This document shows, one piece after another, positions 1-7,934 of a stretch of 64,000 nucleotides of DNA (its first letter is position 1; each line of letters opens with the position of its first letter). The notes beneath the pieces were generated by a model, which was not told where the DNA came from, made no database searches, and saw only the letters and a list, made by a program, of their open reading frames with translations. The stretch comes from Pseudomonas frederiksbergensis (GTDB lineage: Bacteria; Pseudomonadota; Gammaproteobacteria; Pseudomonadales; Pseudomonadaceae). The position numbers were made by a program, and so were the translations under genes. The stretch spans positions 434,001 through 498,000 of the forward strand of contig NZ_CP018319.1 of the NCBI RefSeq assembly GCF_001952935.1, in the 5' to 3' direction.

Positions 1-853
1 CCAACGGCATCCAGTATTGCGGGATGACGTTGACGAAGAAGTACCAGAACGGTTCTCGGTGATCCCACGCGGCGGCATAGCGCCCCGCTGTCTGGCGCAG
101 CAGAATTTCCCGTGCATAGGCGATTTCATCAGCGGCGCCATTGAAGGCGATGGACACCGCCAGGGGCAGCAGCCAGATCGCGACGGCGCCAAGCACCACC
201 AAAAAACCCAGGCACCACTTGCGCGCCTCGCCCGGCATGGCCACCACGCCAGGCCAGCCTTTGCGTACTGCATAGGCATACGGAATCAGCATCAACGCCG
301 GGAGAAAGCCGACCCCTTTGGTGATCACGCCAATGCCCATGGCCGCGCAACCCGCGTAGAACCAACGCCAGGCGGGCCCGAGCAACAAGTGACGGGCCAG
401 GCCGTACAGGCCCAGAGAGGTGAACAGAATCAGAAAGCTGTCGATCTGACCGGTCCGCAGAATGCTGTACGTCTGATACGTGGCCAGGTACAGCAGCGCG
501 GCTGTTCGTCCGGCCTGCTGATTCCACAACCGGCGCCCCAGGTCATAGAGCATGGCCGTGACCGATGTGGCCGACAAAAGCCCCGGAATATAAAGGGCAA
601 GGGCGGGCATCCCGGTGATCCAGGTGAAAAACGCCACCGTCCACATGAAAATCGGCGGTTTATCGCCGTAGATTTCGGCGGCTCGATGCGGAATCAGCCA
701 GGAACCGTTGTGCAGCATCTCCAGCGCAACGCCGAGGAATCGCTCCTCGTCGACATTCTGCGGCTGGCGCAGCCCAAACCCGGCGCCGACCAATAAAAGA
801 GCAAGCAACATCAACCCCAGGCATTCGACGCTGGGTGACAGGGTTCGGCGCAC
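1..853 (-). CDS. GT39/ArnT-like lipid-linked sugar transferase (partial, C-terminus beyond window)
   Basis: Polytopic inner-membrane glycosyltransferase of the PMT_2/ArnT superfamily, which moves a sugar from an undecaprenyl-phosphate carrier to an acceptor (often lipid A or LPS core) on the periplasmic face. About 284 codons are visible; the 3' end lies off the left edge. I chose the GTG at 853 because it follows the upstream stop by 3 bp. The first hydrophobic helix spans residues 11-28, followed by the acidic pair D35-E36 (NVDEERF) of the first periplasmic loop and a DKPP motif at 64-67, both typical of the family. Several further hydrophobic segments follow. It is the last visible gene of an operon with a GT2 enzyme, a LAB_N protein and an epimerase, which fits a carrier-linked sugar pathway. 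Acceptor and sugar cannot be read from the sequence. Confidence 0.85.
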   Translation of the reverse strand, partial: MRRTLSPSVECLGLMLLALLLVGAGFGLRQPQNVDEERFLGVALEMLHNGSWLIPHRAAEIYGDKPPIFMWTVAFFTWITGMPALALYIPGLLSATSVTAMLYDLGRRLWNQQAGRTAALLYLATYQTYSILRTGQIDSFLILFTSLGLYGLARHLLLGPAWRWFYAGCAAMGIGVITKGVGFLPALMLIPYAYAVRKGWPGVVAMPGEARKWCLGFLVVLGAVAIWLLPLAVSIAFNGAADEIAYAREILLRQTAGRYAAAWDHREPFWYFFVNVIPQYWMPL

Positions 854-856
854 GGT

Positions 857-1135
857 TCAGTCCTTCAAGGTTTTGCTGCGGGCAATCAATTGCAGGTTGC
901 GCAAATAGACGATGGAACCAAACGCCTGACCGGCGATGAAAACCGGGTCCTGTCGGTAAATGGCGTAAGCGAACAGCAGCGCGCTGCCGACGATGCTCAG
1001 GTACCAAAAGCTCACCGGAATCACGCTGCGTTTCTTGTATTCGCTGTACAGCCACTGCAGGACAAAGCGACCGGTGAAGGCGATCTGGCCACTGAAACCG
1101 ACCACCAGCCACAGGGTTTCGCGGGACAGGTTCAT
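857..1135 (-). CDS. LAB_N domain small membrane protein (lipid A biosynthesis N-terminal domain-like)
   Basis: A 92-residue hydrophobic protein with about three membrane helices; the conserved stretch WLVVGFSGQIAFTGRFVLQW matches the lipid-A-disaccharide-synthase N-terminal domain (LAB_N). This domain has no catalytic residues; in similar clusters it sits beside GT2 and GT39 enzymes and may assist the carrier-linked sugar step or its flipping (inference). The ATG at 1135 overlaps the GT2 stop by 4 bp (ATGA), so the two are probably translationally coupled; a longer frame from 1186 would run into the GT2 gene and is less likely. Confidence 0.8.
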   Translation of the reverse strand: MNLSRETLWLVVGFSGQIAFTGRFVLQWLYSEYKKRSVIPVSFWYLSIVGSALLFAYAIYRQDPVFIAGQAFGSIVYLRNLQLIARSKTLKD

Positions 1136-1872
1136 CCTTCGATCTCCTGCGCACGGGCATGCAGGCGCGTGCGCCTGATCAGCCACCAGACGCCGATCAG
1201 ATCGAGAATGCCCACCAGGGCGCGGTCGATGTTTCCGTATTTGGAAACCCCGGCCGTGCGAGGCCGATGGTTGACCGGATGGGTGATCATCCGGCCGTTA
1301 TGACGCTGGATCAGCGCAGGAATGAACCGGTGCATATGGTCGAAGTACGGCAAGCGCAGAAACGCCGCCCGCTGAATCAATTTCAGCCCGCAGCCGGTGT
1401 CCGGCGTCTGGTCCTTGAGCATCCGGCTGCGCAACCCGTTGGCAAAACGCGAGGCCCAACGCTTGCTCGCGGTATCGCGACGGTTGACCCGGTGCCCGGC
1501 AACCAACTGAAGGTCGACGCGGCCCTGCTCGCTGCGCACTAATGCCAGCATGCCGGGGATATCCGCCGGGTCGTTCTGACCGTCGCCATCGAGCGTGGCC
1601 AGCCATTGGCCCCGGGCGACAAGCGCCGCATGGTAGAGCGAAGTGCTCTGCCCCAGCGAACGCTCATGGCGCAGGATACGCAACGTACTCAGGCCGCTGT
1701 GCCGCGTCTGCCGTAGCTCCTGCAAGGAAGCGTCAGTACTGCCATCGTCCACGACGATGATTTCATACGCCTCATCGGCCAGTGCGATACGGATTTCTTC
1801 GAGCAGCAATTTGAGATTGCTCGCCTCGTTCTTTGCCGGAATCAGGACGGATACAAATATGTCTTGGCTCAT
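1132..1872 (-). CDS. Glycosyltransferase family 2 (polyprenyl-phosphate sugar synthase type)
   Basis: A 246-residue cytosolic GT-A fold enzyme. It has the N-terminal SVLIPAKNE strand, VDDGSTD at 41-47 and the metal-binding LDGDGQNDP around 94-102, typical of dolichol-phosphate-mannose-synthase-like enzymes that load a sugar from a nucleotide donor onto undecaprenyl phosphate. The C-terminal part carries HRFIPALIQRHNG and a SKYG motif followed by a hydrophobic stretch, as in ArnC-like and RgtE-like enzymes. The epimerase upstream probably supplies the nucleotide sugar and the GT39 enzyme downstream would use the product. The donor is inferred from context, not seen. Confidence 0.85.
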   Translation of the reverse strand: MSQDIFVSVLIPAKNEASNLKLLLEEIRIALADEAYEIIVVDDGSTDASLQELRQTRHSGLSTLRILRHERSLGQSTSLYHAALVARGQWLATLDGDGQNDPADIPGMLALVRSEQGRVDLQLVAGHRVNRRDTASKRWASRFANGLRSRMLKDQTPDTGCGLKLIQRAAFLRLPYFDHMHRFIPALIQRHNGRMITHPVNHRPRTAGVSKYGNIDRALVGILDLIGVWWLIRRTRLHARAQEIEG

Positions 1873-1917
1873 AGAGGCCCCTATTTCCCTGGATTTTTAT
1901 GATCAAGGGCCGACGTT

Positions 1918-2895
1918 TTATCTCTGATAAAAGTGGCTGTACCACTTCACAAATTCGGCTACGCCGGCTTCAACTGTCACTTGAGGACGGAAATCGACCC
2001 ACTGCGCCAATGCCGACACATCCGCCCAGGTTTTGACCACATCGCCAGCCTGCAGCGGCAGGAAGTTGCGCCGGGCTTTCCTGTCCAATGCCGACTCCAG
2101 ACACTCGACGAAATCCAGCAGCGCCACTGGCGTGCCGCGCCCGATGTTGAAGATCCGGTTGGCGCCATCGCCAGGACCGTCCGATAACGGCGGTCTCGGG
2201 CACAGGCGCGCAATGCTTTCGACGATGTCGTCGATGTAGGTGAAGTCGCGCGACATCTGGCCTTGGTTGTAGAGGTCAATCGGCCTGTCGTTGAGGATCG
2301 CGTCGGTAAATTTGAACAGCGCCATGTCGGGGCGCCCCCAAGGTCCGTAAACGGTAAAAAAACGCAGGCCGCTGGCCTTCAGTCCAAACAGATGGCAATA
2401 GCTGTGGGCCATCAGCTCGTTGGCACGCTTACTGGCGGCATACAACGAAATCGGATGATCGACAGCGTCTTCGACGCTGAACGGCATTTTGCTGTTGGTG
2501 CCGTACACCGAACTGCTCGATGCATAAATCAGATGCTCGGGGCGATGGTGCCGGCAGGCTTCCAGCACATTCAAGAAACCGGTCAGGTTCGATTGCGCAT
2601 ACACGTCCGGGTTGTCCAGCGAGTAGCGAACGCCCGCCTGGGCAGCCAGATGGATAACCTCTGTGAAGCCGTGATCCTTGAACAAAGCCATCAAGGCCGG
2701 TTTGTCGACGATATCCAGTGCCTGGAAATGAAAGCCCGACAGATTCTTGAGTTCGTTGAGCCGTGCGTGTTTGAGTTCCACGCTGTAGTAGCCGTTGAGA
2801 TTGTCGATACCGACCACCTCAAGACCTTCCTGACACAAGCGCTTGACCGTGTGATACCCGATGAAACCGGCGGCGCCGGTGACCAGTACGGTCAT
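1918..2895 (-). CDS. NAD-dependent sugar epimerase, UDP-glucuronate 4-epimerase type
   Basis: A 325-residue short-chain dehydrogenase/reductase of the extended GalE type. The NAD-binding TGAAGFIG lies at 6-13, SSSVYG near 126-132 and the catalytic YAASK at 152-156. The segment TVYGPWGRPDMALFKFT is characteristic of UDP-glucuronate 4-epimerases (CapI/WbpP-like) rather than UDP-glucose epimerases, so UDP-galacturonate is the likely product (family knowledge plus inference). It heads the visible operon, with 45 bp before the GT2 gene. Its ATG overlaps the stop of a short upstream frame by ATGA. Confidence 0.88.
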   Translation of the reverse strand: MTVLVTGAAGFIGYHTVKRLCQEGLEVVGIDNLNGYYSVELKHARLNELKNLSGFHFQALDIVDKPALMALFKDHGFTEVIHLAAQAGVRYSLDNPDVYAQSNLTGFLNVLEACRHHRPEHLIYASSSSVYGTNSKMPFSVEDAVDHPISLYAASKRANELMAHSYCHLFGLKASGLRFFTVYGPWGRPDMALFKFTDAILNDRPIDLYNQGQMSRDFTYIDDIVESIARLCPRPPLSDGPGDGANRIFNIGRGTPVALLDFVECLESALDRKARRNFLPLQAGDVVKTWADVSALAQWVDFRPQVTVEAGVAEFVKWYSHFYQR

Positions 2896-3020
2896 ATCGG
2901 GCGCGCGCCGATCAGCGCATTATTGCGGGTCGATACCCACGTCAGCTTCATGCCTTGCTCCACTGCACAATTAATAAGGCCGGTGACGTCGTCGATAGGA
3001 ATTTTCGCCGTACCCGTGAT
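2892..3020 (-). other. Short coding-like frame ending in the epimerase start (possible gene remnant)
   Basis: About 43 codons are open on the minus strand and end in a TGA that overlaps the epimerase ATG (ATGA). The encoded peptide (ITGTAKIPIDDVTGLINCAV and onward) has protein-like composition. No good start codon exists: an in-frame TGA lies just upstream, whereas an ATG at about 3030 is one base out of frame. It could be the 3' end of a frameshifted small gene or a leader peptide coupled to the epimerase. I do not recognise a family. The rest of 2896-3205 shows no other gene. Confidence 0.3.
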
Positions 3021-3205
3021 GAACCGCAGTCATCTGCAGCCATGCATACGGTGCACGTCTGATTGTTAAGATGGCGTAACAGATTGATTTAGGTTTTGTG
3101 ACCATTGCCAAGGGGCGGCGACGAATTCAGTTGCCATTGGCACACGTCTATCTAAAGTGCATGCCAGCAGGAGAAAATCATGAATCCGGGAAGGAATACA
3201 CAATC

Positions 3206-3853
3206 ATGAGCACCGAGCAAGAAACGACCTTCGACGAACCGCGACTCAACAGCACGGAAATCCGCATTCTGGGTTCGTTGATCGAGAAACAGGCCACCAG
3301 TCCGGAAACCTATCCGCTAACCCTTAATGCGCTGGTGATTGCCTGCAACCAGAAAACCAGCCGCGAGCCGGTGATGAACCTGACCCAGGGTCAGGTCGGC
3401 CAAAGCCTGCGCGCGCTCGAAGGCCGCGGCTTTACCAAACTGGTGATGGGCAGCCGTGCGGATCGCTGGGAACACAAGGTCGACAAGGCCCTGGAACTGG
3501 TGCCGGCTCAAGTCATTCTTGCGGGGCTGCTGTTCCTGCGCGGTCCGCAAACGGTCAATGAACTGCTGACCCGCAGCGGCCGCATGCATGACTTCGAAGA
3601 TGCCGAACAGGTGGTGCATCAACTGGAACGCTTGATCGCTCGCGGTCTGGCGCTGTTGATTCCGCGCCAGGCCGGTCAGCGTGAGGACCGCTACATGCAC
3701 GCCTTGGGCGACCCGGCGGACATCGAAGTAATCCTGGCGGCACGGCAGAACCCGACCGAACGTGGCGCAGGTGGTGGCGTATCGGTTGAGCGGATCGAAG
3801 AGCTCGAGGCGCGAATTGCAGCGCTGGAAGAGCGCCTGGCCCGCCTCGAATAA
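3206..3853 (+). CDS. yceH: YceH family protein (DUF480)
   Basis: A 215-residue protein of the DUF480 family, which folds as tandem winged helices; the cellular role is poorly defined. The hallmark [20 protein letters not shown] followed by [17 protein letters not shown] is present near the N-terminus. The C-terminal 25 residues ([20 protein letters not shown]) form a short coiled coil. The ATG at 3206 is preceded by a purine-rich GGAAGGA ribosome site; an upstream in-frame start at 3098 would add 36 residues lacking family features. It stands alone, followed by a REP doublet. Confidence 0.88.
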   Translation: MSTEQETTFDEPRLNSTEIRILGSLIEKQATSPETYPLTLNALVIACNQKTSREPVMNLTQGQVGQSLRALEGRGFTKLVMGSRADRWEHKVDKALELVPAQVILAGLLFLRGPQTVNELLTRSGRMHDFEDAEQVVHQLERLIARGLALLIPRQAGQREDRYMHALGDPADIEVILAARQNPTERGAGGGVSVERIEELEARIAALEERLARLE

Positions 3854-3872
3854 ACTGACAACAAAGATCAAA

Positions 3873-3963
3873 TGTGGGAGCGGGCTTGCTCGCGAAGGGG
3901 CCATGTCAGTCAATATTGATGTCGACTGACACTCTGCATTCGCGAGCGAGCCCGCTCCCACAT
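3873..3963. repeat. REP doublet (family A, REPIN-like)
   Basis: Two inverted copies of GTGGGAGCGGGCTTGCTCGC flank a short unique loop with a smaller internal inverted repeat. It lies between the convergent yceH and cupin genes and probably ends or stabilises both transcripts. Confidence 0.9.
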
Positions 3964-3979
3964 CAGGTTTGCGGTGCTT

Positions 3980-4498
3980 CTACTCGCCGTCCCAATAATC
4001 CACGCCGTCCGCCGGCCTGGCGACGGCGACGAAGCCCGAGGCATTGCCCTGGGCATCGACCTTGAAATCGTCCATCACCGCGTACTTGCCGGAATCCGGG
4101 TATTCGCAAATCTCGGGTGATTGTTGGGTACTGACCGCCAGGTAGCGCAGTTCAGCGTTGCTGGTGTTGATGATCTGGTGCGCGGCTTCAGGGCCACCCG
4201 GCGGGCAGGCAATGACATCTCCGGCGCGAATGGGGAAGTGCTCGGTGCCCAAGCGAATCTCCCCTTCCCCGGCCACGATGTAAAACATCTCCTCGTTGAC
4301 CCGATGACTGTGAAACGGGCTGCCACGCATCCCCGGTTCCAGCGCGTACAGGCGATAACCCAGCTTCTGCGCGCCGAGTTGCTGGCCGATGCGTGCCTGC
4401 CGTTGCCGATAGCGGTCGGCGGTGTCTCCCGTCGGCGCAAACGCTTCGGGCAGCGGCTCAAGTTCGGCCTGATCCAGATTAAGAATGGCAGGATGCAT
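3980..4498 (-). CDS. Cupin-domain protein
   Basis: A 172-residue single-cupin protein. The first cupin motif is seen in SPFHSHRVNEEMFYIVAGEGE (two His and Glu for metal) and the second in GDVIACPPGGPEAAHQIIN. The chemistry is unknown; such proteins may be isomerases, dioxygenases or binding proteins. It follows the shikimate-dehydrogenase-like gene by 12 bp on the same strand, so the two are likely one transcript and may act on the same small molecule (inference). Confidence 0.85.
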   Translation of the reverse strand: MHPAILNLDQAELEPLPEAFAPTGDTADRYRQRQARIGQQLGAQKLGYRLYALEPGMRGSPFHSHRVNEEMFYIVAGEGEIRLGTEHFPIRAGDVIACPPGGPEAAHQIINTSNAELRYLAVSTQQSPEICEYPDSGKYAVMDDFKVDAQGNASGFVAVARPADGVDYWDGE

Positions 4499-4510
4499 GA
4501 GTCACCCCAG

Positions 4511-5362
4511 TCACGGTTTCGCTTGCGGGGCAGCAGGATAGCCAAGGCCGCTTCGGGCAAATTCCACGGCTTTGTGAAACTGCTCAGCGGTCGGCCGCAC
4601 GCCGGTGTACAGCACGAACTGCTCCAGCGCCTGGATCGCGATCACTTCCAGGCCGGTGATCACTCGCTTGCCTTCAGCACGAGCGCGCACGATCAACGGA
4701 GTTTCCGAGGGGACTGCCACCACGTCGAAAACCGTCTCGGCAGCAGCGATGGATTCAGCATCGAATGCCAGCTGATCGGCCTCGGGGCCGGACATGCCAA
4801 TCGGTGTGACGTTGATCAACATCTGCGGCCGCTCCGAGCCCAGCTCCGCTTGCCATCGATAGCCCAGCGACTCGGCCAACGCCCGCCCGGAACGCTCGTT
4901 ACGAGCAACGATCAGGCCATTTTTGTAGCCACCATCGCGCAAGGCACTGGCCACCGCCTTGGCCATGCCGCCGCTACCGCGCAGGGCAAAGGTCAATTCC
5001 TTCGGCACCTGATGGGTGTCAAGCAACTGGGCGATTGCGATGTAGTCAGTGTTGTAAGCCTTGAGATGGCCATTAGTGTTGACGATGGTGTTGATCGATT
5101 GAATGGCCGCGGCGGAAGGGTCCAGTTCATCGACCAGCGCAATGCACGCCTCCTTGAACGGCATCGACACGCCGCAACCACGAATCCCCAAGGCGCGAAT
5201 GCCGCCAACGGCGCCTGGCAGGTCCTGACTGCTGAAGGCCTTGTAGTAAAAATTCAGGTCCAGTTGCTCATACAGATGATTGTGAAACCGCAGGCCGAAG
5301 TTCCCGGGACGTGCGGAAAGCGACATGCACAGCTGGGTGTCTCTGTCGGGGTTCATCTGCAT
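4511..5362 (-). CDS. Shikimate dehydrogenase-like NADP oxidoreductase (AroE family, paralogous)
   Basis: A 283-residue protein of the shikimate/quinate dehydrogenase family. The N-terminal substrate domain includes GCGVSMPFKEACI (the family's SVTIPFK-like Lys) and SINTIVNTNGHLKAYNTDY, and the Rossmann part has the nucleotide loop RGSGGMAKAVASAL. The divergence of several motifs (GVSMPFK; the loop RGSGG rather than GAGGA) suggests the SdhL/YdiB-like side family rather than housekeeping AroE. The ATG at 5362 has AAGGAG 7 bp upstream. It heads a two-gene unit with the cupin. The natural substrate is unknown. Confidence 0.82.
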   Translation of the reverse strand: MQMNPDRDTQLCMSLSARPGNFGLRFHNHLYEQLDLNFYYKAFSSQDLPGAVGGIRALGIRGCGVSMPFKEACIALVDELDPSAAAIQSINTIVNTNGHLKAYNTDYIAIAQLLDTHQVPKELTFALRGSGGMAKAVASALRDGGYKNGLIVARNERSGRALAESLGYRWQAELGSERPQMLINVTPIGMSGPEADQLAFDAESIAAAETVFDVVAVPSETPLIVRARAEGKRVITGLEVIAIQALEQFVLYTGVRPTAEQFHKAVEFARSGLGYPAAPQAKP

Positions 5363-5607
5363 GAAAAATCTCCTTGAGTAGCACTTTCAGATGGACGGGA
5401 TTAGCCAATCCATCGGGTCTGATCGATCATAACGGCGTGCCTGCACGCGGCATCTCTGGACTGTAAAGATGCTAGTACAGACCTTACACAAAATTTACCC
5501 AACGGCTGTGCTGATTTTGAAAAAAACGCTGTCTTAGAAGTATCCCCGCGACAATCCTTGGGTCTATTGCAGACACAAGCGCCGGGGCGAAGAACCGAGG
5601 AACTATC

Positions 5608-6000
5608 ATGATCCGGAAAATCCCCACAGTAGCCTTGCTGGTCGGTGCTCTTGCTATCGCAGGGCAGGCAGAAGCTGGCGGCGGTCACCACGGTCACGGT
5701 TGGGAAGGACCGGCGGTATTTGGTGCGATCGTTGGCACAGCCATCGTTGGTTCAGCCCTCATCAACAGCAACCGCCCAGTCTATGTACAGCAACCGGTTT
5801 ACGCTCAGCCACAACCGGTTTACGCTCAGCCACAACCGGTTTACTACGGCCCACCTCCGGTTTATTACCAGCCAGCACCGGTCTACGTGCAGCAACCGGT
5901 CTATTACGGCCCACCGCCGGTTTATTACGGCCCCCCTCGCGGGTATTACGGTCCACCGCGCGGTTACTACGGCCCTCCCCGCGGTTATGGTCGCTGGTAA
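5608..6000 (+). CDS. Secreted Pro/Tyr-rich PXPV-repeat protein
   Basis: A 130-residue exported protein. It has a signal peptide (MIRKIPTVALLVGALAIAGQ, cleaved near AEA), a short His/Gly segment, a glycine-rich hydrophobic stretch (AIVGTAIVGSALI), then a low-complexity tail of PVYxQP / PPPVYYGPP / PRGYYGPP units from about residue 57 to the end. This matches the PXPV-repeat family of proteobacterial envelope proteins with no known function. GAGGAA precedes the ATG and a strong terminator follows, so it is monocistronic. The 245-bp gap to the divergent shikimate-dehydrogenase-like gene must hold both promoters. Confidence 0.85.
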   Translation: MIRKIPTVALLVGALAIAGQAEAGGGHHGHGWEGPAVFGAIVGTAIVGSALINSNRPVYVQQPVYAQPQPVYAQPQPVYYGPPPVYYQPAPVYVQQPVYYGPPPVYYGPPRGYYGPPRGYYGPPRGYGRW

Positions 6001-6011
6001 CGGAATCAGCA

Positions 6012-6040
6012 GGCCCCGCCTCAACAGCGGGGCCTTTTTT
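6012..6040 (+). terminator. Rho-independent terminator of the PXPV-repeat gene
   Basis: Stem GGCCCCG/CGGGGCC with a short loop followed by six T residues, 12 bp after the stop codon. Confidence 0.9.
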
Positions 6041-6235
6041 GTGACCGTCCGTCGGCAGAGGTCTGGATAAATCTCGCCAAGGTCGCTGTCGGGACAGTCT
6101 TTGCGGCGCAAATTGGCAAGATTGACTCGCCATCCTTCCCCCGCGCTGGGGAAAACGGTCATATTTATGTCATGTCGGGTCCGCACTCTTGGACTTGTCC
6201 GTTAACAACAGGTTGATAAAAACAAGGACGACCTT

Positions 6236-6430
6236 ATGCCCACGCAAAACCCGCACCGTATTGTCGGCTTGTGCACTTCCAGCAAGGTGTACAACGCATT
6301 GACCGAACTCAAGCACCTGGAAGGCCATCGCAGCGCCAAGTTTCTTTCGCTGCTGGCAGAAAACCTGGTGCGCAAAGGCCTGCTCAACGAGCAGGAAGTG
6401 GTTCATATGCTGGATCTGGTGGTCGACTGA
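6236..6430 (+). CDS. Small conserved hypothetical protein
   Basis: A 64-residue protein starting MPTQNPHRIVGLCTSS, mostly predicted helical, with no recognisable catalytic motif, signal or membrane segment. AAGGA is placed well ahead of the ATG. It looks like a small helical adaptor or regulator, but I cannot assign a family. Confidence 0.6.
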   Translation: MPTQNPHRIVGLCTSSKVYNALTELKHLEGHRSAKFLSLLAENLVRKGLLNEQEVVHMLDLVVD

Positions 6431-6530
6431 AGCGAAGCCTCATTGGCATCAATGACGACTATCGAAAGCGTTGATTGTCCGATCAGGCGCTCGGTCCGTA
6501 AGGTAGCTCCAACGTTTGATGGAGGTACTT

Positions 6531-6713
6531 ATGTCCCAGGTTCAGATCATGTCCGTTATCGGCAGCGCCGTTCCCGCACCGCTCAGAGCGCTAGGATTGC
6601 TTGCCTGTTGGTACCTGGTGCAGGACGGCGAACCGATCAGCGGCCCGCTCACCTCGCTGCCAGCCGCCCAGGCTCTGTCGCAACGTTTCGACCAAGGCCA
6701 AATCAGCGTTTAA
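6531..6713 (+). CDS. Small hypothetical protein
   Basis: Sixty residues starting MSQVQIMSVIGSAVP, with a GGAGG ribosome site 5 bp before the ATG. It contains WYLVQDGEPISGPLTSLPAA, reminiscent of GYF_2-type WYxxxxGxxxGP peptides, but too short to assign. Its end overlaps the convergent AI-2E gene by 4 bp. Confidence 0.55.
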   Translation: MSQVQIMSVIGSAVPAPLRALGLLACWYLVQDGEPISGPLTSLPAAQALSQRFDQGQISV

Positions 6714-7771
6714 GGTAGCTGCACCCGCGGTTTGGTTTCAATGAAGATTGACCAGCTCGACATGAACAGCGCTGCGATCAGCGGCCCGATCACAAAGCCA
6801 TTGAGGCCGAAGATCGCCAGACCGCCCAGGGTCGAGATCAGGATCAGGTAGTCCGGCATCTTGGTATCCTTGCCGACCAGGATCGGTCGTAGCACGTTAT
6901 CCACCAGGCCAATCACAAAGATCCCGAACAGCACCAGCACCACGCCCTGCCAGATCGAACCGGCGAACAGGAAAAACGCCGCCACCGGCGCCCAGACAAT
7001 CCCCGCCCCCACCGCTGGCAACAGCGACAGAACCGCCATCAGCACCGCCCAAAGCAACGCGCTCGGAATATCCAGAAACCAGAAAATCAGACCGCCCAAT
7101 GCGCCCTGTGTGATCGCTACCAACAGGTTGCCCTTCACTGTCGCTCGAACCACACGATTGAACTTGAGTTGCAAACGGCGTTTCTGGTTGTCCTGCAGTG
7201 GCACGGCAGCCCGCACTTTGCGGGCGAGTTCGGCACCGTCCCGCAAAAAGAAGAACAGCAGGTAGAGCATGATGAAAAAGCTCACCACAAACTCGAACGT
7301 GCCTTGGCCAAAACTGAAAGCCTTCGTGGCGATAAACTCATTGCCGGTCACCGCACTCTTGATGATTTTCTCCCGCAGCCCGTCCAGCTCGCCAACCCCC
7401 GCCCGATCGAGCAAGTGCTGGAAATACGGCGGCAGGCTGTGTTTGAAATGCGTCACATACCCGGCGATGTCCAGTTCGCCGCTTTCGATGCGGTTGTAGA
7501 CCGAGGCCCCTTCTTGCACCAGCAAGATACTCAGGGCAATCACCGGCAGAATCGCGATCACCAGGCAGATGCTCAGGGTGAACAACGATGTCAGATTGCG
7601 TTCCCAGCCGAACTTCAGTTGCAGTCGTCGGTGCAAGGGCGCGAAAAGGATGCCGAGGATCACCGCCCAGAACACCGCGCCGTAAAACGGCAGCAAAATC
7701 CAGATGAAGGCGGCAGTGACCAGCCCCAGCAAGATCACCAGTGATTTGTTTTGTACTGTCTCTTCGTTCAT
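6710..7771 (-). CDS. AI-2E family transporter (PF01594-type permease)
   Basis: A 353-residue inner-membrane protein with about seven to eight hydrophobic segments. The family signature VDNVLRPILVGKDTKMPDYL occurs near residues 285-310, followed by LGGLAIFGLNGFVIGPLIAAL. Family members include the TqsA autoinducer-2 exporter and Na+/H+ antiporters, so the substrate is uncertain. It is monocistronic and convergent with the small gene at 6531-6713. Confidence 0.88.
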   Translation of the reverse strand: MNEETVQNKSLVILLGLVTAAFIWILLPFYGAVFWAVILGILFAPLHRRLQLKFGWERNLTSLFTLSICLVIAILPVIALSILLVQEGASVYNRIESGELDIAGYVTHFKHSLPPYFQHLLDRAGVGELDGLREKIIKSAVTGNEFIATKAFSFGQGTFEFVVSFFIMLYLLFFFLRDGAELARKVRAAVPLQDNQKRRLQLKFNRVVRATVKGNLLVAITQGALGGLIFWFLDIPSALLWAVLMAVLSLLPAVGAGIVWAPVAAFFLFAGSIWQGVVLVLFGIFVIGLVDNVLRPILVGKDTKMPDYLILISTLGGLAIFGLNGFVIGPLIAALFMSSWSIFIETKPRVQLP

Positions 7772-7934
7772 GTCCGATCCATGTCAGTCCGCAAGGACAC
7801 AATGCCGCGCCCTGATGCTTAGTCCGCCACGGTTCGCGCGAGTGCCATCCGTTTGTTCATCAAGCATAGATCCAGATCAATGAACTCCGCGGACAAGCCG
7901 CTTACTCTCGGCAGCTTTTGTGACCGACGCTGCC

